A stretch of DNA of 32,455 nucleotides from Nitrospirota bacterium. Its GTDB lineage: Bacteria; Nitrospirota; Thermodesulfovibrionia; Thermodesulfovibrionales; UBA6898. Location of the stretch: positions 1 through 32,455 of the forward strand of contig JACRHE010000145.1 in the NCBI GenBank assembly GCA_016217695.1, read 5' to 3'. Shown one piece after another: positions 1 through 8,558 of this stretch (its first letter is position 1; every line of letters starts with the position of its first letter). A program made the translations under genes and the position numbers. Under the pieces are notes generated by a model, which had not been told where the DNA came from, searched no databases, and worked only from the letters and a program-made list of their open reading frames with translations.

Positions 1-1511
1 TACAGTGTCGGCCCATCCGTCGGTGGCGGTGGCGGCGGTGTCGCAGATACCAGCGCTGTCGCTATCGCCGCAACCTGTGTCGTAGTCAGCGCCCGCAATG
101 CCGTGCTGCCCATCCCGCCTGTCCCTGCATTGATCGCGTTCTGGATCTGCGTTGCAGTACGGTTCTTCTTTGTTGACGATGCAAGCGTCCCGTGGCACGA
201 TGCGCAGTTCTGGGCATACAGTGTCGGCCCATCTGTCGTTGTCGGTGGCGGCGGTGGTGTCTGCCTGCCCAGTACTGTGGCTATAGCCTGTATCTGCATA
301 GAGGTGAGGTTCTTAAGGCTTCCCATCCCGCCCACGTTGGCGCTTATCGCACGCCTTATGCTCATTGCGGTAGCCCCCGCTTTTGTCGACCTGGAGAGGG
401 CACCGTGACACCCTGCACAGTTCTGTGCATATAATGTTGTCCCGTTTGTCGTCGGCGGCGGTGGCGGAGGCGCCTGCTGGGCCAACACGTCTGCTATTGC
501 CTGCACCTGTGAGGGCGTAAGACTGCTGAGATGTCCCATGCTGTAAAGATTATTCGAGGCGTTTATCGCACCCTGGATCTGGCTCGCTGTCCTTCCTATC
601 TTCGACGAGGTAGCAAGAGCACCGTGACATCCTGCACAGTTCTGTGCATATAAAATAGTTCCATCATTGCCCGCAACCGTTACTGCCGTCAGCCAGAGAT
701 AAAAACTTCCTAAATCATTGGCAGGCGTCAGCAATAAATAAAACGTGTAGGTCCCCGGCGTCAGGCCGTCCACTGGCATACCTGAAAGCAAGGTCTCGTT
801 AATTGGTCCTGTCGTATTCGGCTTCCATGGCACAAGCCCTGCTGACATGGGCTGTATCGTGTAGTCAGACCTCAGGATAAACATATTATCCGGATCTCCG
901 GGCACAGATACACCGAGGTAAACATCAGAAGGTCCAGCCATATTCCCTATCGAGACATTCAGGTCCATCGTATTGCCTCCATGGGCAACAGCACCTAACC
1001 CCATCGGGGTCACCTGGCCAGGATTCATGCCTACCGAAGCCGCCTCTGCTGCCCCGTAGGGATACATGCTCTGCCCTGCAGGCAGCGGCATACCTGCTGA
1101 AGGTGGCGGTGCTGAAGGTGGCGGTGTTGAAGGTGGCGGTGTTGAAGGTGGCGGTGTTGCTGGTGGCGGTGTTGCTGGTGGTGGAGTTATTGGTGACGGC
1201 GGTGTTACTACAGGATGACTCGCTGCATCGCCGGGAAATGTCCTGGCATTGATCTCATCGATGTTAGTAAAACTGTCGCTGTCAGAGTCGGTTGACTCTA
1301 TCGCCTGGAAATTATGCCCGCCTCCATAAGCACTCCCGTACGGATTACGCGTGTAGTCCGGGTTATGACAGGTCGTGCACGTATCCAGCGCAGTTCCTGC
1401 AGTTCCATATGTCGCATTGAAGCTCGTCAGATAGTTGGAAAATCCATAAACCGTGCCAATACATGTGAGCATCAGCGCCATTACCAATACCGTTTTTAAT
1501 ACTCTTTTCAT
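1..1511 (-). CDS. Multi-domain c-type cytochrome with repeated mono-heme modules (C-terminus beyond window)
   Basis: Probable exported electron-transfer protein; no named family recognised. The start ATG at 1511 has a good ribosome site (GGGAGG) just upstream. A signal peptide (MKRVLKTVLV... to about VYG) precedes a first heme motif, CTTCH, and an acidic DSDSDSFTNIDE stretch resembling a calcium-binding loop. A Pro-rich linker made of PPPST/PPPAT units follows, then a beta-rich domain of about 140 residues. After that come at least three mono-heme modules, each beginning YAQNCAxCHG and containing a GGMGS or similar segment whose Met could be the distal heme ligand. The modules are joined by poly-Pro linkers. 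At least four CxxCH motifs are visible, and a further module seems to begin at the window edge. The N-terminal two thirds are nearly identical to the neighbouring gene ending at 1626, so the pair is a tandem duplication. Electron transfer across the envelope is an inference. Confidence 0.85.
   Translation of the reverse strand, partial: MKRVLKTVLVMALMLTCIGTVYGFSNYLTSFNATYGTAGTALDTCTTCHNPDYTRNPYGSAYGGGHNFQAIESTDSDSDSFTNIDEINARTFPGDAASHPVVTPPSPITPPPATPPPATPPPSTPPPSTPPPSAPPPSAGMPLPAGQSMYPYGAAEAASVGMNPGQVTPMGLGAVAHGGNTMDLNVSIGNMAGPSDVYLGVSVPGDPDNMFILRSDYTIQPMSAGLVPWKPNTTGPINETLLSGMPVDGLTPGTYTFYLLLTPANDLGSFYLWLTAVTVAGNDGTILYAQNCAGCHGALATSSKIGRTASQIQGAINASNNLYSMGHLSSLTPSQVQAIADVLAQQAPPPPPPTTNGTTLYAQNCAGCHGALSRSTKAGATAMSIRRAISANVGGMGSLKNLTSMQIQAIATVLGRQTPPPPPTTTDGPTLYAQNCASCHGTLASSTKKNRTATQIQNAINAGTGGMGSTALRALTTTQVAAIATALVSATPPPPPPTDGPTL
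1102..1191. repeat. 15-bp tandem repeat encoding a Pro-rich linker (6 degenerate units)
   Basis: Six 15-bp units of the form GGTGGCGGTGTTGAA, the last three diverged (GCT or ATT endings). On the minus strand they encode S/A-T-PPP repeats between the first heme domain and the beta-rich domain of the left-edge cytochrome. They match the position of the more homogeneous array in the paralogue. Confidence 0.8.
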
Positions 1512-1590
1512 CTTACCTCCCTTTGAAAAGCACTTCCCATTGTTTTCTTACTTTTTATTATCTGGATTCGAGTGGTTAATGTGTTTGATG

Positions 1591-1615
1591 AGAGAGGGCG
1601 AACATCGCCCCCTCT
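1591..1615 (-). other. Intercistronic stem-loop between the two cytochrome genes
   Basis: The arms AGAGAGGGCGA and TCGCCCCCTCT around a 3-nt loop form an 11-bp stem with one G-U pair on the transcribed (minus) strand. It begins 11 nt after the stop of the 1626-2855 gene. No U-run follows, so it may be an mRNA processing or stability element, or a weak attenuator, rather than an intrinsic terminator. Confidence 0.4.
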
Positions 1616-1625
1616 TATTGTTAAA

Positions 1626-2855
1626 TCAGCTCCATTTATTCCCGTGGCATGTATAGCAGGACGGACCTGAACCGCCCCTGAGATCCGCACCGTGGCATGG
1701 CGTGCATGATGCAATACCGTTGTCTTCCACATATTCTCTGTGATCTTTATTCCAGCTGGAAGAGTGATTTGAAACAGTCGGCGGAGGTGTCGCAGGAGGA
1801 GTCTGCTGTGCCAATGCATCTGTAATAGCCTGAACCTGCGAAGGTGTAAGGCTGCTAAGGCTACCCATGCCTCCAACACCAGCATCAATCGCGCCCTGAA
1901 TCTGGCCTGCTGTCCTCCCTATCTTCGTCGAGGAAGCAAGCGCACCGTGGCACCCTGCACAATTCTGTGCGTAGAGAGAAGGCCCATCATTGCCCGCTAC
2001 TGTCACAGCTGTCAGCCAGAGATAAAAGCTACCTAAATCGTTGGCAGGCGTCAGCAAGAGATAAAAAGTGTAGGTCCCGGGAGTCAGGCCGTCTACAGGC
2101 ATGCCTGAAAGCAGGGTCTCCTGGACCGGTCCCACTGTGTTTGGCTTCCATGGCACAAGCCCTGCTGAAAGCGGCTGTAACGTATAGTCAGACCTAAGGA
2201 TGAACATGTTATTCGGGTCTCCGGGTACTGATATCCCAAGATATATATCAGAAGGACCTGCGATATCACCTATCGCCACATCCAGGTTCATGGTATTGCC
2301 TCCCTGGGCAACAGCACCTAACCCAACCGGAATCGCCTGACCAGGATCCATGCCCGCTGATGGCGAAACTGCTGCCACATAGGGATACATGCCCTGTCCT
2401 GCCGGCATAGGCATACCTGATGCTGCTGGTGGAGGTGTTGAAGGTGGAGGTGTTGAAGGTGGAGGTGTTGAAGGTGGAGGTGTTGAAGGTGGAGGTGTTG
2501 AAGGTGGAGGTGTTGAAGGTGGAGGTGTTGAAGGTGGAGGCGGCGGTGTTACTACAGGATGACTCGCTGCATCGCCCGGAAATGTCCTGGCATTGATCTC
2601 ATCGATGTTAGTAAAACTGTCGCTGTCAGAGTCAGTTGACTCTATAGCCTGGAAATTATGCCCACCTGCGTACGCCGTTCCGTAAGAATTACGCGTAAAA
2701 TCCGGGTTATGACAGGTATTGCACGTATCAAGGACAGTTCCTGCAGTTCCATATGTCGCATTGAAGCTCGTCAGATAGTTGGAAAATCCATAAACCGTGC
2801 CGATACATGTGAGCATCAGCGCCATAACCAGTACCGTCTTCAAAATTCTCTTCAT
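1626..2855 (-). CDS. Tetra-heme modular c-type cytochrome
   Basis: Exported c-type cytochrome of 409 residues, paralogous to the gene immediately downstream. I chose the ATG at 2855 because GGAGG lies 5-6 nt upstream; the in-frame ATG at 2873 overlaps the ribosome site itself. Signal peptide about residues 1-23. Heme motif CNTCH at 45-49, DSDSDSFTNIDE acidic loop after it, then a Pro-rich linker of seven identical TPPPS units and a beta-rich domain of unknown family. A mono-heme cytochrome c module follows (CAGCH at 299-303, with the same GGMGS segment). The C-terminal tail carries two close heme motifs, CTPCH (384-388) and CYTCH (400-404), as in small multiheme cytochromes. The paralogue instead carries extra copies of the mono-heme module. 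Likely periplasmic or surface electron carrier (inference); no oxidase or reductase partner is adjacent. Confidence 0.88.
   Translation of the reverse strand: MKRILKTVLVMALMLTCIGTVYGFSNYLTSFNATYGTAGTVLDTCNTCHNPDFTRNSYGTAYAGGHNFQAIESTDSDSDSFTNIDEINARTFPGDAASHPVVTPPPPPSTPPPSTPPPSTPPPSTPPPSTPPPSTPPPSTPPPAASGMPMPAGQGMYPYVAAVSPSAGMDPGQAIPVGLGAVAQGGNTMNLDVAIGDIAGPSDIYLGISVPGDPNNMFILRSDYTLQPLSAGLVPWKPNTVGPVQETLLSGMPVDGLTPGTYTFYLLLTPANDLGSFYLWLTAVTVAGNDGPSLYAQNCAGCHGALASSTKIGRTAGQIQGAIDAGVGGMGSLSSLTPSQVQAITDALAQQTPPATPPPTVSNHSSSWNKDHREYVEDNGIASCTPCHGADLRGGSGPSCYTCHGNKWS
2428..2532. repeat. 15-bp minisatellite, seven identical copies
   Basis: Seven perfect copies of GGTGGAGGTGTTGAA, encoding (TPPPS)n on the minus strand within the cytochrome linker. 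Units are in frame, so copy-number change alters linker length without breaking the gene. Perfect identity suggests recent expansion. Confidence 0.92.
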
Positions 2856-2892
2856 GTAACCTCCTATGAACATAGTTTTTCTACTTTTTAAG

Positions 2893-2907
2893 TTACTTAC
2901 TAAGTAA
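2893..2907. promoter_or_regulatory. Operator-like palindrome at the cytochrome transcription start
   Basis: TTACTTA-C-TAAGTAA is a perfect 7+1+7 dyad. It lies immediately downstream of the predicted -10 of the leftward cytochrome promoter and covers its likely start site, the place expected for a repressor operator. The cognate regulator is not in the window. Confidence 0.45.
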
Positions 2908-2936
2908 ATTATAAAAAGCGCTCAGGAGTAAGTCCA
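2908..2936 (-). promoter_or_regulatory. Predicted sigma-70 promoter for the cytochrome genes
   Basis: On the minus strand, TGGACT (2936-2931) lies 17 bp from a perfect TATAAT (2913-2908). The predicted start near 2901 gives a leader of about 45 nt before the ATG at 2855. Confidence 0.55.
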
Positions 2937-3029
2937 ATTAAGTTTTTTTAATGTATTTTGGAGGGGATAAAAGAAAAATGCTATCTATTGAATATATCTC
3001 AAAAAAAGGATCCCTTGCCTCTTATTTTT

Positions 3030-3058
3030 TTCATTATCTTTTTGCTATCGATTATAAT
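3030..3058 (+). promoter_or_regulatory. Predicted pyrE promoter
   Basis: A perfect TATAAT at 3053-3058 with a weak TTCATT -35 at 17 bp. The start near 3065 falls downstream of the ORF's first in-frame ATG (2951) and about 33 nt before the ATG at 3098, supporting the latter as the pyrE start. Confidence 0.5.
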
Positions 3059-3097
3059 AGCCGGACAGTCAACTCTAATAAACAGGAAGATCCGCAG

Positions 3098-3661
3098 ATG
3101 AAAAAACGTCTTACAGAACTGATTTTTGAAAAGGCCTTCAAATACAGTCAGGAGCCTGTCTTCAGACTCGTCTCAGGGAGGATGAGCAACTACTACTTCA
3201 ACTGCAAGGCCGTGACCCTGCATCCTGAAGGCATGCACCTCATCGGAAATATCATCTATGAGATGATAAAAGATTCAGGCGCCAAAGGCATTGGCGGCCT
3301 CACGCTAGGGGCAGACCCGATCGCAGACTCGGTAGCATATACCTCATACCTGAAGGAAAACCCTGTCGAGGCGTTTGTTGTGCGCAAGACAGCAAAGGCC
3401 CACGGAACCATGCAGTGGATAGAGGGAAATGTCAGGGCCGGAGATAGGGTCGTTATCGTGGATGATGTAATCACGACCGGCAAGTCCACGATCGAGGCTA
3501 TCACCAGGGCAAAAGAAGGAGGTCTCGATGTAGTGAAGGTCATTGCGCTTGTGGACAGGCAGGAGGGAGGCAAAGAAAACATCGAGGCAACCGGACACAA
3601 GGTAGAGGCAGTTGTAACCAGAGAGGAAATAATGGAACTTTACCGGGCTAGGAATTCCTGA
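3098..3661 (+). CDS. pyrE: Orotate phosphoribosyltransferase
   Basis: Joins orotate and PRPP to give orotidine 5'-phosphate in de novo pyrimidine synthesis; cytoplasmic. The 187-residue protein begins MKKRLTELIFEKAF and shows the family features: SGRMSNYYFNCK (substrate region near the N-terminus), GGLTLGADPIADSVAY, a Lys-containing mobile-loop region (VVRKTAKAHGT) and the PRPP-binding motif VVIVDDVITTGKS. The start at 3098 is preceded by AGGAAG and fits the family; an in-frame extension to 2951 would add 49 unrelated, low-complexity residues. Length suits the short bacterial PyrE class. It stands alone, divergent from the cytochromes, and its last 14 bases overlap the 3' end of glnE on the opposite strand. 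Confidence 0.95.
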   Translation: MKKRLTELIFEKAFKYSQEPVFRLVSGRMSNYYFNCKAVTLHPEGMHLIGNIIYEMIKDSGAKGIGGLTLGADPIADSVAYTSYLKENPVEAFVVRKTAKAHGTMQWIEGNVRAGDRVVIVDDVITTGKSTIEAITRAKEGGLDVVKVIALVDRQEGGKENIEATGHKVEAVVTREEIMELYRARNS

Positions 3662-6455
3662 GACACTCCTCAGACAGTCCCTTTATCTTTTCTCTCATGA
3701 CCTCAAGCCTGACAGTAAATTCAACCAGGCTTTCAAATCCCATAAACCATGCTGCGCTACCCAGGCTCGCATCATCCTTTTTCAGTACACCCTCGCCCCG
3801 CAGTCTGAGAAAGGTTTCCAGCGTGCGCATAAAGAGATAGGCCTCCGTCATCAGCGTGCCTTCTGCCTGACTGACAATACCAGAAACAGACAGCCTGTGA
3901 ATAGCGGCAAGCGTGGACTGGACAAGGATTTTCCGGCTCTTTCCGCAATGCTTCAGCTGCAGGAACTGCACCATGAACTCGATGTCCTCTATCCCGCCGG
4001 GACCGAGCTTGATGTCATATCCCACGGCTTCTTTCGAAAGCTCCCTCATGATCCTGTCCCTCATCTGCCTTATATCTGATGCAGAAACTTTGTGACCCTG
4101 CGAAGAAAGAGTATCCCATGCCATCTGCATAAATCTGCGGCCGGTCTCTATATCACCCGCAACAGGCCTGGCCTTCAGAAGCGCCTGAAATTCCCAGAAG
4201 GCCGCGGCCTTTGCATAGTATTGACGGAAGGCAGAAAGCGACGAAACCAGAGGGCCCTTCGACCCCTCCGGCCTGAGCCTCGTGTCGACTCTGTAGGCTA
4301 TGCCTTCCCTCGTGTACGATATGAGCATTCGCAGCAGTCGCTCTGCGTCTTTGGTAAAGGTCTGCTCCACATCCCCTGCTGAGGCGAATATTATATCAAG
4401 GTCTGAATTAAAGGTAATCTCCCTTCCGCCAAGCTTGCCGAGCCCTATTACCGCAAGTCCACTGTCTCCGCAAATGGATCCGAGGGCAGCCGAAAGTATC
4501 GCCTCCGCTGTCTTGCTCAAGCCATCGACCACTCCCGGCACCCCGGTTTTCTTCTGCAGAAACATCAAGCCGAGCCGTATCTCCTCTGTCTTTCTGACAA
4601 GGCGTATGGCATCGTTGACAGCATATCCGGCGGAAATGCTGTCTTTTAATTCACTGATCAGCAGGGCCAGGCTCTTGCGGCGGGCCTCCTGCCAGCCGAT
4701 CATCTCAAGATATTGCGGCCTCGTCATCAGCATCTTTGAGAGATACTCAGACTGGGAAAAAACATAGGTGAGCATATGGATCAGGGACCTGTCCTTGCTG
4801 AATATCTCCAGGTAGGACTCATTGGAGCTTAAAAGACCTGCGAAGTATTGCAGATAATGCAATACGTTGTCAGCGTCGCCGCTCTTCAGTGCGGAGTCCA
4901 CAAAGACAGGAAGTATCTCGCTGAGAAGCCTCCTGCCCCTGAGGGTCTGGAAGGCAAATGTGCTGTCTTTGACAGCCTTGATATTTCTGACAGCCTTTTC
5001 AACATCCTTCAGGCTTGTCTTCGCAAGATATTCCCTCAGTTCGGAGTCGGTCAGCTCTTCATCGAAAAGCCTTCCATCAGAAATCTGCTCAACCTCTTTT
5101 TCCGTAAAGAGGGAATCATAGATATTCCTTACCCTCCCTCTCCTTTTTTCGAGATCCGAGGTGAAGGCCTTCCTGTCCTGACAGCCCATCTTTTTTGAAA
5201 GAGCCTCAAGCTCTGAAGCGCCTGACGGCAGGGTATGGGTCTGGAGATCATTGAGCTGCTGGAGACGGTGCTCAAGCGTCCTGAAATAACGGTAGTTGTC
5301 CGTAAGAACAGCATAATCCTCCTGACCGATCAGGGCCTTCTGCAGTAATTTGTGGAGGCCCTTCAGGAGATTTCTTTCCCGGACAAGAGGTTCCCGGCCC
5401 CCATATATGAGCTGGATCGCCTGGGCGAAAAACTCTATCTCCCGAATGCCCCCGTAGCCTCTCTTTATATCCCCCTTCTTGAATGTCGCGTCAATGCGCG
5501 TCTTCATCTTCCTGATCTCATCTATGGAACTGAAGTCCAGATATTTTCTGTAGACAAAGGGTTTTATCATCTCTGCAAAATCATTCCCCAGGCGCCTGTC
5601 ACCCGCAACCGGCCTTGCCCTTAATAGTACCGCCCTTTCCCATGCCCTGCCCCAGGATTCATAATACATCTCATACCCGCCAAGGGACAAGGCGATGGCC
5701 CCCTTCTGCCCCTCAGGCCTCAGCCTCAGGTCCACCCTGTACGCCAGGCCTGACTCTGTATTCTGTGAGAGAAACCGCGTCAGCTCCTCGCCGGCCTTGC
5801 AGTAATATTCATGACAGCTGATCCTGTTTGTAACAACGCCCTGTGCTGTCCTCACTCCTGAGGTCTCACCTTCATCAGAGCCGTAGATATACATCAGGTC
5901 CACGTCAGAGCTGAAATTGAGTTCTTCGCCTCCAAGCTTGCCGAAAGACAGAACAGTAAAAGCCTCCTCTGGCGGGGCGCCGTATATCTCCCGAAGAAAC
6001 CCTGTGACAATGCCAAGGGAATTTTCTATGATAACGTCGGCAAGGATGCTCAGCTCCGCCATCACGTCAACCAGATCGATCTTTTTCAGGATATCCCTCA
6101 GGGTAATCCGCAAAATCTCCCGCATCCTGAACTCCCGCGTCGCTGTCATGAGTTTCTGGCTGTTTGCCCTGGTCTTATCTCCCCATACAGCCAACGCTTC
6201 TGCAAGCGAACAGGTTAACATCTCCCTGTCAAGAGCTGTATCAAGGTCTCTGAGGGTCCGAAAGAGAATATCGGGGTTTGATATGCAGTAATTTGCCAGG
6301 AACTGGCTGCAGCCAAAGAGCATCGAGATGCTTCTTACCTGCACTTCCAGTTCTTCATATCGGGAAGGATACTCTTCAAGAAAAGATGAGAGGTTCTTGA
6401 GAGACCTTTCAGGGTCAGGAGTGGCTGAGGCAGCGTCTTTAAGGAGATTATCCAT
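3648..6455 (-). CDS. glnE: Bifunctional glutamine synthetase adenylyltransferase/deadenylase
   Basis: Adds and removes AMP on glutamine synthetase in response to the nitrogen-signalling protein PII, tuning ammonia assimilation. The 935-residue protein has the two-fold organisation of the family. An N-terminal nucleotidyltransferase domain has VLSFGKLGGEELNFSSDVDL at about residue 170, and a second has VIGLGKLGGREITFNSDLD at about 670. Each is followed by the paired R-VD-RLRPEG motif and by helical GlnD/GlnE-associated regions (KRGYGGIREIEFFAQ and KLGPGGIEDIEFMVQ). Length matches E. coli GlnE (about 946). ATG at 6455 with AAAGGA upstream. No glnA or glnB is nearby; the 3' end overlaps pyrE convergently by 14 nt, so the two may influence each other by antisense transcription. 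Confidence 0.96.
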   Translation of the reverse strand: MDNLLKDAASATPDPERSLKNLSSFLEEYPSRYEELEVQVRSISMLFGCSQFLANYCISNPDILFRTLRDLDTALDREMLTCSLAEALAVWGDKTRANSQKLMTATREFRMREILRITLRDILKKIDLVDVMAELSILADVIIENSLGIVTGFLREIYGAPPEEAFTVLSFGKLGGEELNFSSDVDLMYIYGSDEGETSGVRTAQGVVTNRISCHEYYCKAGEELTRFLSQNTESGLAYRVDLRLRPEGQKGAIALSLGGYEMYYESWGRAWERAVLLRARPVAGDRRLGNDFAEMIKPFVYRKYLDFSSIDEIRKMKTRIDATFKKGDIKRGYGGIREIEFFAQAIQLIYGGREPLVRERNLLKGLHKLLQKALIGQEDYAVLTDNYRYFRTLEHRLQQLNDLQTHTLPSGASELEALSKKMGCQDRKAFTSDLEKRRGRVRNIYDSLFTEKEVEQISDGRLFDEELTDSELREYLAKTSLKDVEKAVRNIKAVKDSTFAFQTLRGRRLLSEILPVFVDSALKSGDADNVLHYLQYFAGLLSSNESYLEIFSKDRSLIHMLTYVFSQSEYLSKMLMTRPQYLEMIGWQEARRKSLALLISELKDSISAGYAVNDAIRLVRKTEEIRLGLMFLQKKTGVPGVVDGLSKTAEAILSAALGSICGDSGLAVIGLGKLGGREITFNSDLDIIFASAGDVEQTFTKDAERLLRMLISYTREGIAYRVDTRLRPEGSKGPLVSSLSAFRQYYAKAAAFWEFQALLKARPVAGDIETGRRFMQMAWDTLSSQGHKVSASDIRQMRDRIMRELSKEAVGYDIKLGPGGIEDIEFMVQFLQLKHCGKSRKILVQSTLAAIHRLSVSGIVSQAEGTLMTEAYLFMRTLETFLRLRGEGVLKKDDASLGSAAWFMGFESLVEFTVRLEVMREKIKGLSEECLRNS

Positions 6456-6693
6456 GAATCCTTTTAACTAAATCAGTGTATACGCCATCAACTCGTCTCC
6501 CCTGCTGTCCCGCTACGATTTCGGACTCACTTCCCTCGCCCCGTCAGGACTGGAATCAACTCGTCTCTCTTGCTGCCCCCCTGATAAGGGGGGACTAAGG
6601 GGGGTTGTTCTTTGCCTTCTGCCTTTCACTATGTTTCACTCCAAACGCGGTTGATGGTGGTTCCGGGCAACTACCAATTGGTCATCACCCTTC
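6456..6693. repeat. Non-coding spacer with GC-rich hairpin and degenerate repeats
   Basis: No gene is supported here. It contains a degenerate direct repeat, ATCAACTCGTCTC followed by TGCTG (near 6488 and 6556). A 6-bp C/G hairpin lies at 6576-6593 (CCCCCC-TGATAA-GGGGGG), followed by a second G-run. An 8-bp inverted pair, CCATCAAC (6485-6492) and GTTGATGG (6650-6657), lies near the ends. The C-run/G-run hairpin resembles the element embedded in uvrA near 19280, so this spacer may hold a decayed dispersed repeat. Confidence 0.45.
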
Positions 6694-7554
6694 TTACTTC
6701 CTCTCCGTCTCCCAAAGCCTCGGATCTATGGAGTCCCTGATACCTTCACCCAGGAGGTTATAACCGAGAACTGTTATGAGAATGGCGAGACCGGGAAATA
6801 CAGAGAGCCACCACGCTATCTCTATGTTGTCCTTTCCAAGAGTCAGGATATTCCCCCAGCTCGGCGTCGGGGGTTGTACACCTATCCCCAGAAAGCTCAA
6901 CGCCCCTTCCACCAAAACAGCCCCGGCAATGCCGAGGACGGCTGAGACAAGCACAGGCGCCATGCTGTTGATCATGATATGCCTGAAGATTATCCTGAGA
7001 TCACCTGCGCCCATGGCCCTGGCAGCAAGCACGTATTCACGCTCCTTCAGCGAGAGGAACTCCGCCCTCACAAGCCTCGCAACCCCCATCCAGGATGTGA
7101 GCCCTATGACAACCATGATGTTCCAGATGCTGGATCCGATAAAGGCGATAACTGCCAGTATGAGGAAAAAAGTGGGGATAGAGAGCATTATATCTATGAA
7201 CCTCATGATTATCCTCTCTGCCCATCCGCCGTAATATCCTGCAAGGGCACCGAGGATTATGCCTATCATTGTTGATATGCCTACAGCGACAAATCCGACG
7301 GCAAGGGATATGCGCCCCCCCCAGATCATCCTGCTCAGTATATCCCTTCCGAGGTCGTCGGTGCCAAAGGGATGACTGAGTCCCGGGGGTTCAAGTATAT
7401 GTTTCCTGTCTATTTCATGCGGATCATACGGCGAGATAACAGGTGCAAAAATGGCAATGACAAACAGGGCAAGCACGATAATCCCGCCGGCAACTGCAAG
7501 ACTGTTCTGCCTGAACCTCTGCCAGAAAAGGTCTATCAGCTTATCACTTCTCAT
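6694..7554 (-). CDS. Peptide-type ABC transporter permease (DppC/OppC family)
   Basis: Inner-membrane permease of a dipeptide/oligopeptide/nickel-type importer, 286 residues, about six membrane segments. The N-terminus carries the OppC-type cytoplasmic lead and first helix (residues about 18-40). SPYDPHEIDRKHILEPPGLSHPFGTDDLGRDILSRMIWGG is characteristic of DppC/OppC (quoted in two overlapping halves: SPYDPHEIDRKHILEPPG then HPFGTDDLGRDILSRMIWGG). The EAA-type cytoplasmic loop that contacts the ATPase is visible (LAARAMGAGDLRIIFRHI). It follows the DppB-type gene with a 5-nt gap, so the two are co-transcribed. Substrate cannot be told from sequence. Confidence 0.93.
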   Translation of the reverse strand: MRSDKLIDLFWQRFRQNSLAVAGGIIVLALFVIAIFAPVISPYDPHEIDRKHILEPPGLSHPFGTDDLGRDILSRMIWGGRISLAVGFVAVGISTMIGIILGALAGYYGGWAERIIMRFIDIMLSIPTFFLILAVIAFIGSSIWNIMVVIGLTSWMGVARLVRAEFLSLKEREYVLAARAMGAGDLRIIFRHIMINSMAPVLVSAVLGIAGAVLVEGALSFLGIGVQPPTPSWGNILTLGKDNIEIAWWLSVFPGLAILITVLGYNLLGEGIRDSIDPRLWETERK

Positions 7555-7559
7555 AATGC

Positions 7560-8558
7560 CTACCTTGCCCGTATCCTCGGGTCAGCAATCATATACCCTA
7601 TGTCGGCGAGCAGATTGCCTATAAGGGTAAGCATTGAACCGATGGTCAGGATACACATGACCAGGGGATAATCCCTTGTCATCACCGCCATATAAAAGAG
7701 CTGTCCCATACCGGGTATACCGAATATATTTTCGAAAATAACGCTCCCGCCGATGAGCCCTGGGACAGAAAGACCGATCAGGGTGACAAGCGGCAAAAGC
7801 GCGTTTCTCAGGGCATGCCGGTATATCACCAGGTGCTCCGGCAGGCCTTTGGCCCTGGCAACCGTCACAAAATCCTGCCTTATCACCTCAAGCATGCTGC
7901 TTCTCATAAACCTCGAATCACCCGCAATCCCGCCAAAGGCAGATACAAAGAGCGGCAGCACAAGATGTCTGGCAACATCCAGGATCTTGCCTGAGAAGGA
8001 GAGCGAATCGAAATTCATGGACTTGAGCTGCGATATCGGGAGCCAGTGCAGGTATACGCCGAAAAACATCATAAGCAGAAGTGCAAGCCAGAACGAGGGC
8101 ATGGCAAAACCGACAAAGACGGTAGTGGTGGTGATCTTGTCAAAAAGAGAATTTCGCCTGACAGCTGAGGAAATGCCTATCGGGATCGCGATGAGAAGGA
8201 TAATGACTACAGAGATTATATTGATCATGAACGTGACAAAGAGCCTCCTCTCAAGCAGAGGCTTTTTCCTGTCCCATATCTTCTGCATAACAGGCCGCCT
8301 GTCTGAGGAGAAGGACTCCCCGAAATCAAGCCTTACAACCTTTTTCAGCCACAGGCCGTACTGGACCATGATCGGCTTGTCGAGGCCGTAATACTTCTCC
8401 AGTTTTTCCCTGGCCTCGGGGGTAATCTTGGGGTTAAGCTCACTGAAGATGTCTGAGGGCTTGCCGGGCGCAAGATGAATAATAAAAAAGGTTATGAGGG
8501 TGATCCCGAACAATGTCGGTATCATCTCGAAGATACGCTTTATCAGATAGACAGGCAC
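7560..8558 (-). CDS. Peptide-type ABC transporter permease (DppB/OppB family)
   Basis: Second inner-membrane permease of the same importer, 332 residues. The N-terminal [20 protein letters not shown] and the [17 protein letters not shown] segment are typical of the DppB/OppB family. It has about six membrane segments and an EAA-like loop, [20 protein letters not shown], followed by the family's [18 protein letters not shown] segment. The start codon is GTG at 8558, directly abutting the TAA of the binding-protein gene, so translational coupling is likely. The pair forms the heterodimeric channel with the downstream DppC-type permease. Confidence 0.93.
   Translation of the reverse strand: MPVYLIKRIFEMIPTLFGITLITFFIIHLAPGKPSDIFSELNPKITPEAREKLEKYYGLDKPIMVQYGLWLKKVVRLDFGESFSSDRRPVMQKIWDRKKPLLERRLFVTFMINIISVVIILLIAIPIGISSAVRRNSLFDKITTTTVFVGFAMPSFWLALLLMMFFGVYLHWLPISQLKSMNFDSLSFSGKILDVARHLVLPLFVSAFGGIAGDSRFMRSSMLEVIRQDFVTVARAKGLPEHLVIYRHALRNALLPLVTLIGLSVPGLIGGSVIFENIFGIPGMGQLFYMAVMTRDYPLVMCILTIGSMLTLIGNLLADIGYMIADPRIRAR

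Noticed and set aside
2428-2532. CRISPR array
   Set aside because: Units of 15 bp are contiguous without spacers and are in frame in a coding linker.
2951-3097. Longer pyrE start adding 49 residues
   Set aside because: The extra residues are unlike PyrE, the predicted promoter lies inside this stretch, and ATG 3098 has a better site.
6576-6593. C/G hairpin as a transcription terminator for the ABC operon
   Set aside because: No T-run follows on the minus strand; better explained as a dispersed repeat.
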